Made by a program: the position numbers and the translations under genes. Below the pieces are notes generated by a model. It saw nothing but the letters and a program-made list of their open reading frames with translations. It ran no database searches and was not told the origin of the DNA. Positions 15,590 through 20,679 of a stretch of DNA of 20,679 bases are shown in pieces. This stretch comes from a virus. The stretch covers positions 1 to 20,679 of the IMG/VR virus record IMGVR_UViG_3300017746_000214; one strand, 5' to 3'. The first letter of the stretch is position 1. Each line of letters starts with the position of its first letter.

Positions 15590-15946
15590 TTAGGTTAAAG
15601 ACCATGTTCTCGTTTCTGATTCCCATAGTACGTTGTTAATATTCCATATAAATGCTGGTAATGGTGCTTCCTCATTTGCAAGTGCCATCCACCAACTTCC
15701 ATTAATAGGTAGTGTAATATTATATGATTCTGCTAATGCTTGAACCCATGACCCGTTACTAGCTTCAGTTACTCCACGAAATTCACATAACGCTTGCAAC
15801 CAAGAACCATTCACAGCTGATGTTATACCTAAATATTCACAGTATGCTTGGATCCATGATCCATTTGTTGGAACTATTACTACTCCTTCTGATTGAACAA
15901 ATACGTATTCTTGTACTGCACTTGTCATATTACTAGTTATTGCCAT
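15590..15946 (-). CDS. NGSW-repeat protein, probably virion-associated
   Basis: A 118-residue protein dominated by four copies of an 18-residue repeat, each beginning NGSW (residues 28-31, 46-49, 64-67 and 82-85) and continuing with a helical segment such as IQAYCEYLGIT or LQALCEFRGVT. The C-terminus (FIWNINNVLWESETRTWSLT) resembles tail-fibre-associated ends in flavobacterial phages. No enzymatic motif is visible. It stands between the holin-like gene and the tail fibre and may be an accessory fibre, attachment or fibre-assembly protein. A TATATTTG box lies 7 bp before the start codon. The function is unknown. Confidence 0.65.
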   Translation of the reverse strand: MAITSNMTSAVQEYVFVQSEGVVIVPTNGSWIQAYCEYLGITSAVNGSWLQALCEFRGVTEASNGSWVQALAESYNITLPINGSWWMALANEEAPLPAFIWNINNVLWESETRTWSLT

Positions 15947-15967
15947 ATAAATTCAAATATAATTTAT

Positions 15968-16150
15968 TTATTGTTGTTTTAATTTAGTCGCAATATCTAG
16001 TGCTCCCTGTGTCCCTATGTAAACTATGCTGATAGTTACCCAATCACTACTAGTTAAACTACCAAAGGTAGCAAGTCCAGTTGCGATTAAAAATACCATT
16101 AGTTTTCTACTCAACCATTTATTTAAAAAAGTATCAATTTTTGATCTCAT
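15968..16150 (-). CDS. holin-like small membrane protein
   Basis: A 60-residue protein with a basic N-terminus (MRSKIDTFLNKWLSRK) followed by one or two hydrophobic segments (LMVFLIATGLATFG and WVTISIVYIGTQGALDI) and a charged C-terminal tail. Size, charge layout and hydrophobicity fit a phage holin, which would make membrane lesions at lysis. The SRKLMVFLIATGL pattern is reminiscent of putative holins in Bacteroidota prophages. No endolysin gene is recognisable next to it, so the name rests on shape only. It follows the connector gene by 56 bp and precedes the NGSW-repeat gene by 21 bp. Confidence 0.5.
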   Translation of the reverse strand: MRSKIDTFLNKWLSRKLMVFLIATGLATFGSLTSSDWVTISIVYIGTQGALDIATKLKQQ

Positions 16151-16206
16151 TCGTTTTAGTTTGTTTTATAAAAGAATACAATTTAGTAATGTTTTCTTTT
16201 CTTGGT

Positions 16207-16797
16207 TTAGTTGATTGGAATCCCTCCAATACAGTCGCAATCGGAGTTACAGTTACATGCTTCTTCATATCGTCTATTATAATATTTTGGAACTACTAAT
16301 CCTGCAAAATATGCAGTTTGATAATCAGGATGCATACCATCTGTTCCAGGTTGTGTGTATTGTGGGAATGTACCACTTGGAAGATCACGTAAATGATCAC
16401 GTAAACGTTCATCATAAAACTGTGCAGTTTCCATTGTGCTATTTCTCAAATACTCTAATTCTTGTAAACTTGTTGGTGCAGTCTCTTCTGAAGTTCCACT
16501 AACAATACCTTTTTCTACTAATTTATACTTTAGTCCAGGTAGCATCATATACACACTGTAGTGCGCTAACATTGGACTGATATAATCGTTTAGTAAACTC
16601 TTTTCGTCAGCAGACAAGTCACCTGCGATGACACCTGCTTTTAATCTATCAAAGAATTTAGTTCCCAATCTGGGCTGGAGATATAGATCTTGACTTTGAA
16701 TAATGAATGGAGTAATTTCTTCCATTCTAACATTATTATCTAGATTAGTATATTGTTTAACTCTCTGTTCGCTAATTAGTAATGCAGTTTGACTCAT
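16207..16797 (-). CDS. head-tail connector/adaptor-like protein (DUF6712-like)
   Basis: A 196-residue protein, probably an adaptor binding below the portal. The start (ALLISEQRVKQYTNLDNNV) and the following FIIQSQDLYLQPRLGTKFFDRLK match a protein I associate with DUF6712-type connector proteins that follow the portal in Bacteroidota phages; the helical middle (LLNDYISPMLAHYSVYMMLPGLKYKL) agrees. The C-terminus contains four closely spaced cysteines (181, 183, 187, 189), as CNCNSDCDC, unusual for an adaptor and perhaps metal-binding. The gene begins 2 bp after the portal stop, which supports the assignment. Confidence 0.65.
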   Translation of the reverse strand: MSQTALLISEQRVKQYTNLDNNVRMEEITPFIIQSQDLYLQPRLGTKFFDRLKAGVIAGDLSADEKSLLNDYISPMLAHYSVYMMLPGLKYKLVEKGIVSGTSEETAPTSLQELEYLRNSTMETAQFYDERLRDHLRDLPSGTFPQYTQPGTDGMHPDYQTAYFAGLVVPKYYNRRYEEACNCNSDCDCIGGIPIN

Positions 16798-16799
16798 TA

Positions 16800-17930
16800 T
16801 TATTCTTCTATTTTTTCTTTAATTTCAATCTTTTCTGCTACAGTTGGTAGTATCTCGTTAGGTACTACATGTAAATTAACTGTTAAACCATAAAACTTCA
16901 AAGCGAATTCAAGCGATGAGGTTAACATTTCTTGTTTTGGTTTAATAGTTGTTGCTAAAAAGTGTTGGTATGCAACCACGATCTCCTCTGCATTATTAGA
17001 AAAGCCTGACGCTTCAGAAATTCCTAAAAGTTTCGCTGAAGTTATTCTATGTGCTGTCATTATACGACTTGTAATTCTTTGTTCAAGTATTGTATAATAA
17101 TCGGAAGAAGAATTCTCAAGTGGTGTAATTTCCATTTCTTCACCAGGTCTACTAAATGACATAAATGCTTTTCCACTGTTTTCCTCACCACTAAATGCGG
17201 CGTTAATCTCAGCGTAAATTTTCTGTCTTTCGTCATTTGTGGGTATACCAGATCTGAACTGGATGAACATGGAAGGATTTAAACCATTTTTCAGGTTCTG
17301 ATTGTGGAAGCGACTGATTCTGGCATCTAATTCACAGTCAGTTAATGCACCCATATATGTTGGAAGAGGATAAAAATCTTGTCCAGGTTGATAGTCATAA
17401 ACATAGTATATCTGTGACGCATCATCTCCTTTATTATCAGTTGGACTAAACTTTTTATATTCTCTTGGTTTATACTTTCTAACATTAGTCCAATCTTCAC
17501 CATAATAATAGTGAGTTACATCTCCTTCTTCATTCTTTTGACCTGATCTAACGTTTGCAAAAGGAATATGATAAATTTCTGATATACGTGTACCTTCTTT
17601 ATTCCAAATTAGGTTTAAACTATAACCTCCAAAAAGAACATAATCTAAAGCTACCTTTTTAAATACAGTATCTAGTGTTTCTCCATCTAGATTTACGTAT
17701 TCGCTTCCTACTTTTAGGAAACCTTGTCCTACAATTGCATCTGTTACTGCGTGACATGCTGTTTGGTGCATTGCAGAAGTGTTGTAAACCTCAATTAGGT
17801 TTTGTGGAAATAGATTATGTAATCCATATTTCATCCAATCTTTTCCTTTTTGTGCTTTAATATTAGGTAGTTCAATTGCTTGGAATTGACCACCTTTTAC
17901 ACTATATAGTGATTCTGGAACTCTACTCAT
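16800..17930 (-). CDS. portal protein
   Basis: A 376-residue protein that would form the dodecameric DNA gateway at one capsid vertex. It has the phage portal order: an N-terminal strand region, YNTSAMHQTACHAVTDAIVGQGF (about residues 49-71), an alpha/beta core with GGYSLNLIWN, and the clip/wing helix region ending in EQRITSRIMTAHRITSAKLLGI (about 285-306), typical of the HK97-like portal family. The C-terminal part (EMLTSSLEFALKFYG) fits the crown. Its length is at the short end. The connector gene follows after 2 bp, and a small unknown gene precedes it by 2 bp. It lies far from the terminase in this window. Confidence 0.85.
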   Translation of the reverse strand: MSRVPESLYSVKGGQFQAIELPNIKAQKGKDWMKYGLHNLFPQNLIEVYNTSAMHQTACHAVTDAIVGQGFLKVGSEYVNLDGETLDTVFKKVALDYVLFGGYSLNLIWNKEGTRISEIYHIPFANVRSGQKNEEGDVTHYYYGEDWTNVRKYKPREYKKFSPTDNKGDDASQIYYVYDYQPGQDFYPLPTYMGALTDCELDARISRFHNQNLKNGLNPSMFIQFRSGIPTNDERQKIYAEINAAFSGEENSGKAFMSFSRPGEEMEITPLENSSSDYYTILEQRITSRIMTAHRITSAKLLGISEASGFSNNAEEIVVAYQHFLATTIKPKQEMLTSSLEFALKFYGLTVNLHVVPNEILPTVAEKIEIKEKIEE

Positions 17931-17932
17931 AA

Positions 17933-18316
17933 TTAATATTCTGGTTTATAATATACGATCGCTTCACGATCTTCGTTGTTTGATATGTACGGAGTAGTAC
18001 CTGTATTACCTCCTGTTTTAGTTATTAATTTAACTACTTGTTTGTAACTCAATCCTAATACAGGATTTGATAGTTCAGCCTCATATATTCCATTAATATG
18101 TTGTACTGCTGGTGCTGACGGTGGAATAATAGCAAAATTAGATCTAGAATATCTAGAATTTCCAGATATTGCTAAACTAACTACATTTAAATCTACTTCC
18201 ATATTACTATGTTGAGATTTAAATACTAAATTCCACTCTCCAAATGCTGAAGATAAATTTGGAATATTCCAAAATAGAAAATTGTCTACATCTTGTCCGA
18301 ATAGTTCTACTGTCAT
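17933..18316 (-). CDS. hypothetical virion-block protein (127 aa)
   Basis: A 127-residue, beta-rich protein that I do not recognise. It has a Trp-containing N-terminus (VDNFLFWNIPNLSSAFGEWNLVF) and a C-terminus with NGIYEAELSNPVLGLSYKQVVKLI and IVYYKPEY. Strand-rich composition without catalytic motifs fits a structural protein. It is the first gene after the intrinsic terminator at 18374-18402 and begins a new unit that continues with the portal 2 bp later. A TATATTTG box lies 21 bp before its ATG. A small head or tail decoration protein is a reasonable guess, but only from context. Confidence 0.6.
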   Translation of the reverse strand: MTVELFGQDVDNFLFWNIPNLSSAFGEWNLVFKSQHSNMEVDLNVVSLAISGNSRYSRSNFAIIPPSAPAVQHINGIYEAELSNPVLGLSYKQVVKLITKTGGNTGTTPYISNNEDREAIVYYKPEY

Positions 18317-18337
18317 TTACGTGTGGTCTGTTTAATA

Positions 18338-18345
18338 CAAATATA
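18338..18345 (-). promoter_or_regulatory. candidate -7 promoter box before the portal unit
   Basis: TATATTTG on the minus strand matches the TAnnTTTG -7 element known from Bacteroidota promoters. It is located between an intrinsic terminator and the next gene, where a promoter is expected. The best -33 candidate (TTG at 18369-18371) has a 23-bp spacer, somewhat long, so the call is tentative. Confidence 0.45.
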
Positions 18346-18373
18346 AAAACTCTGTACTTTGTATATATCAACG

Positions 18374-18402
18374 AAAAAAGGGCAGCATTTCTGCTACCCT
18401 TT
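18374..18402 (-). terminator. intrinsic terminator after tail tube-like gene
   Basis: On the minus strand 11-base arms (AAAGGGTAGCA at 18392-18402, TGCTGCCCTTT at 18377-18387; one U-G pair) enclose a GAAA tetraloop and run into six T residues. It lies 27 bp downstream of the tail tube-like stop and separates the capsid/tube unit from the portal unit. Confidence 0.9.
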
Positions 18403-18428
18403 CATTTTGATTAGTGTTATAAAGCTAA

Positions 18429-18941
18429 TTATGGCACTAAAGTAGCATCTAAAACGTATGCTGGTTCTGTTTCTTGAGAAGAAAGAGTAATTTCATACCC
18501 ATTTCTACTTGCGAAATCACTACCAGTTACGGCGTTAGCTGCACTAGTGTATGCACCTTTTTCTAAACCAAATACCCATGATGTTCCATTCGCATCTGTG
18601 AATGCTACGATCATTTTTTGGTTTTGTGCTGCTAATAGAAATTCGTTTCTTTTAGCTGCATCCATTTTGTTGAAAAATAAAGCTAGATTTTTATCGAAGA
18701 ATAAAGTTCCGTTCTCTACTGAGATTGTTGCGTTTTCGCTATATGAACTAGTTTGTCTAGGAAGATCCCATTCGAACCAATCTGCTGAAGTTACAGCAGA
18801 TCCACCAATGGTGATTCCATCAACTACTCCTGCTGTTTCTGTGAATGAATCAGCTGGTCCATTTAATACTAACGCTTTAACAACCGAACCTGCTCCATCT
18901 ATACAATCTAGGGCAATATTACTGTTTATGTTACATGACAT
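18429..18941 (-). CDS. major tail tube-like protein
   Basis: A 170-residue, beta-rich protein, most likely the tail tube subunit. SADWFEWDLPRQTSSYSENATIS (about residues 53-75), FFDKNLALFFNKMDAAKRNEFLLAAQNQ with strands and a helix, and the closing GYEITLSSQETEPAYVLD fit the tail tube fold seen in Bacteroidota phages, with the sheet-helix-sheet plan and a final strand before a C-terminal Pro. It is located immediately after the major capsid gene, with a 10-bp hairpin between them, and before a strong terminator: the gene pair expected for two high-copy virion proteins. A head decoration protein is the main alternative. Confidence 0.6.
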   Translation of the reverse strand: MSCNINSNIALDCIDGAGSVVKALVLNGPADSFTETAGVVDGITIGGSAVTSADWFEWDLPRQTSSYSENATISVENGTLFFDKNLALFFNKMDAAKRNEFLLAAQNQKMIVAFTDANGTSWVFGLEKGAYTSAANAVTGSDFASRNGYEITLSSQETEPAYVLDATLVP

Positions 18942-18964
18942 ATTATCTGTGTTGTTTTTTTATA

Positions 18965-18991
18965 ATGAGAGAGGCATTACACCTCTCTCAT
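18965..18991 (-). other. perfect hairpin between capsid and tail tube-like genes
   Basis: A perfect 10-bp inverted repeat (plus strand ATGAGAGAGG 18965-18974, CCTCTCTCAT 18982-18991) with a 7-base loop lies in the 61-bp gap. No T tract follows on the minus strand (TATAAAAAAAC follows instead), so it is not a standard terminator. It may protect or process the capsid mRNA or adjust the ratio of the two products. Confidence 0.7.
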
Positions 18992-19002
18992 AGGTTAGTT
19001 TA

Positions 19003-19875
19003 TTATAATGTTCCGTTTTTAGCACATTGGTCTACAGAGTAAACTGAAAGTCCTCTACGGTAGTATGCTCTCATTGCAACTTTATCATTAACGTTATCAT
19101 ATATCATATTGATCGTTTCTGCGTCTGACATTAATCCTGTCGCGAAGATAGCGTATTTAGATGGGAATGCAACGAATGCGTTAGATCCAATGAATCCTGA
19201 AGACTGAACTAACAATGCGTTAGTACCTGGAAGATATACATCTCCAGCTCCATTTTCGAAGTCATAGTGAAACTGATTCGATGCTACAAAAGCGCGAATT
19301 GCCATTCTGTAGTATGAAGGTGATAAAAAGATCACTACATCATCCATTAATCTCACTCTTTCGTCTAATGCATCATATAAATCGTTTAAATCATCTACGA
19401 TAGTTGCTGCTGTAGAAGCTACTGTTTGACCTGAGTCACCTGCTCCTGCTGCTACTGTAATAGCTGCGATTAATGTTGTACCGATAAAGTTAGAGATGTT
19501 TTCCTGAACTGATTTAGAAACATATTCCACTATCGTTTCCTCAAATGGGACTTCTTCTCCACCTACTGCTCCTGGCTTCATTCTTTCTGACATCCAGTAT
19601 TCTCTCAAATCTGTTGGACATAAAGATTGTGCAATTGCTTTGTCTTCTACCGAAATATCGATTTGATCGAAAGTTAGGTTTCCAGCGTCAGCCATGTTAC
19701 AGTCTCTGTCTTGTTCTGTAATAGTTCCGCTAAATACGTTGATAGTACTTGTTGCTGCAGGAACTCCTGTTCTAATAGCTACGTGTTGTAGCTCTTTTGT
19801 GTTTAAAATTGACTCACTCAATAAATCTGTGTTCTCTTGAGTATATGCTGTCAATGCTGCTAAATTAAATGACAT
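19003..19875 (-). CDS. major capsid protein (HK97-fold type)
   Basis: A 290-residue protein that would build the icosahedral shell. It follows the scaffold gene by 13 bp and shows the mix expected for an HK97-fold capsid in Bacteroidota phages: an N-terminal helical arm, E-loop-like strands (TSTINVFSGTITEQDRDC), a long helix at about 112-140 (FEETIVEYVSKSVQENISNFIGTTL), a Gly/Ala-rich region, DERVRLMDDVVIFLSPSYYRMAIRAF, and C-terminal strands ending AMRAYYRRGLSVYSVDQC. It has no built-in scaffolding domain, in keeping with a separate scaffold gene. The call depends on overall pattern and on position next to scaffold and, across the ends, the protease. Confidence 0.8.
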   Translation of the reverse strand: MSFNLAALTAYTQENTDLLSESILNTKELQHVAIRTGVPAATSTINVFSGTITEQDRDCNMADAGNLTFDQIDISVEDKAIAQSLCPTDLREYWMSERMKPGAVGGEEVPFEETIVEYVSKSVQENISNFIGTTLIAAITVAAGAGDSGQTVASTAATIVDDLNDLYDALDERVRLMDDVVIFLSPSYYRMAIRAFVASNQFHYDFENGAGDVYLPGTNALLVQSSGFIGSNAFVAFPSKYAIFATGLMSDAETINMIYDNVNDKVAMRAYYRRGLSVYSVDQCAKNGTL

Positions 19876-19888
19876 ATTATTATTTGTT

Positions 19889-20491
19889 TTATTTGGTTAA
19901 TGATTTACGTCTCAAAGATGATAAATGATCAATACGAGCATCTGCTACTTCTTTAGCAGCTTTAGCTTGTTTCATAAATGATTTTTTGACTGGTTGAGCT
20001 GCAGGAAGATCTGCTACTGCTGCGAATCTCTCAGTTAGTTGAGATAATTCCTCTTTTACTTCAATTACTTCTTTAGAGTAACCTTTAATCATGTCTGCAA
20101 TAGCCTCTAATAAAGAGTCTGCATCCATTTCTTCTTTCTTTGGTTCTGCATCTTCTAGTTCCTCTACAACAACTTCTTCTTCGACAGCGTCGACTACTAC
20201 TTCGTCAATAGATTCTACTAAACCTGCTTCACCAACTGTTACAATTAGTCCAGATTCTGTTTCATGCTTTCCAATCGGAGCCAATACATCTTCTTCTCCT
20301 TCTGGAGTTTCTACGTATAATACTGCACCAACTTCGAGATCGCCATCAGAATATACTGGTGTGCCATCTACAAGAACATCTTTGGCTAATTTAACTTCTT
20401 TCTTCTCGTCCTCTGTTTGTTTAACGTCTACCTTTTTAGGGTCTTCGCCTAACATAACACGAACAGCACTAATTGCTTCTGAAATTGTCAT
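19889..20491 (-). CDS. head scaffolding protein
   Basis: A 200-residue protein, probably an internal scaffold for prohead assembly. The N-terminal third includes KDVLVDGTPVYSDGDLEVGAVLYVE, a small beta domain that I have met in scaffold genes of Bacteroidota phages; the middle is strongly acidic (VDAVEEEVVVEELEDAEPKKEE, about 101-120), followed by a helical, coiled-coil-like part (IKGYSKEVIEVKEELSQLTERF) and a basic C-terminus (KKSFMKQAKAAKE, then RRKSLTK), the usual site for contact with the capsid protein. It starts the capsid unit, upstream of the major capsid gene by 13 bp. Cleavage by the XkdF-like protease would be expected. Confidence 0.75.
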   Translation of the reverse strand: MTISEAISAVRVMLGEDPKKVDVKQTEDEKKEVKLAKDVLVDGTPVYSDGDLEVGAVLYVETPEGEEDVLAPIGKHETESGLIVTVGEAGLVESIDEVVVDAVEEEVVVEELEDAEPKKEEMDADSLLEAIADMIKGYSKEVIEVKEELSQLTERFAAVADLPAAQPVKKSFMKQAKAAKEVADARIDHLSSLRRKSLTK

Positions 20492-20679
20492 ATAGTTGAA
20501 TGTTTTTAGTTAGCGATAGACTTTATGTCCATCTGTAAACATATATATCTACCTCATTAAATGCCAAAAAGTGAAAATAAACGCATAAAAGTTTTTTTAT
20601 GTCAAATATTTGTGGTATATTAGTAGTATACTAATGGAGGTTATTTACCTTCTAAAGAAATTATTTTAAAAATAAACGC
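20492..20679. other. non-coding region upstream of the capsid unit
   Basis: This 188-bp stretch lies upstream of the scaffold gene. It contains a direct repeat of AAAATAAACGC at 20574-20584 and 20669-20679 (the very end), a perfect 7-bp inverted repeat ATTAGTA-GTA-TACTAAT at 20619-20635, and on the minus strand a TTTGACA-containing segment near 20602-20608 that might serve as a distal promoter element. A possible 10-codon frame on the minus strand (ATG at 20540-20542, stop 20510-20512) is preceded by GAGG; I do not call it a gene. It probably holds the promoter and operator of the capsid unit. Confidence 0.5.

Noticed and set aside
14115-15593. Several long plus-strand frames opposite the tail fibre (14115-14348, 14511-14924, 15222-15593)
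   Set aside because: They are low-complexity Ala/Pro/Val-rich shadows of the Ala/Gly/Thr-rich fibre repeats on the minus strand.
20091-20495. Plus-strand Ser/Thr-rich open frame
   Set aside because: It is the antisense of the Glu/Asp/Lys-rich scaffold gene; the composition follows directly from the opposite strand.
20510-20542. Ten-codon minus-strand leader peptide before the scaffold gene
   Set aside because: GAGG upstream is attractive, but the phage otherwise does not use Shine-Dalgarno sites and ten codons occur easily by chance; mentioned only in the region entry.
20634-20669. Plus-strand mini frame after GTATACTAATGGAGG
   Set aside because: Only 11 codons, on the strand without genes; the GGAGG lies after the ATG and not before it.
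1-20679. Terminal direct repeat proving circularity
   Set aside because: The first and last bases do not share a repeat; circularity is suggested only by gene order and intact end genes.

Overview
This 20.7 kb, AT-rich window reads as a small tailed (siphovirus-like) bacteriophage, very probably of a Bacteroidota host such as a flavobacterium. The reasons are the virion protein families (XkdF-like protease, a Bacteroidota-type portal/connector pair and tail hub, a tail fibre with YadA-like head repeats), A-rich leaders without Shine-Dalgarno sequences, and TATATTTG (TAnnTTTG) boxes upstream of several genes. Every gene I accept lies on the minus strand, so transcription runs from high to low coordinates. 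No gene is cut by either end. The protease at the left end would directly precede the scaffold and capsid genes at the right end if the ends were joined, so the window may be a complete circular or circularly permuted genome; this is inference.

Layout in the direction of transcription. (1) Head/virion block, 20491 to 16207: scaffold, major capsid protein, hairpin, tail tube-like protein, intrinsic terminator, a small unknown protein, portal and head-tail connector. (2) 16150 to 14162: holin-like membrane protein, a protein with four 18-residue NGSW repeats, and a tail fibre interrupted by an in-frame TAA. (3) About 260 bp of non-coding DNA with hairpins and an intrinsic terminator, 13899 to 14161. 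(4) Replication/regulation block, 13898 to 11541: a winged-helix initiator-like gene carrying five in-frame 21-bp repeats beside an AT-rich inverted repeat (a lambda-O-like origin candidate), a 52-residue helix-turn-helix protein, a second winged-helix protein, an unknown protein and a sigma-factor-like protein. (5) Three small genes, then small and large terminase, 11557 to 9373. (6) Tail block, 9339 to 1430: chaperone-like protein, tail terminator-like and gp10-like completion proteins, two large tail/baseplate proteins, a small unknown and the tape measure. (7) XkdF-like protease, 1419 to 7.

Together the genes supply a full packaging, head and tail apparatus plus a minimal replication and transcription-control set. 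I see no DNA polymerase, helicase, integrase, recognisable endolysin, tRNA or CRISPR array. The most interesting signals are the putative intragenic origin, a 15-bp motif repeated at identical distance upstream of the initiator and helix-turn-helix genes, and the nonsense-interrupted tail fibre whose reading frame continues intact for 78 codons.
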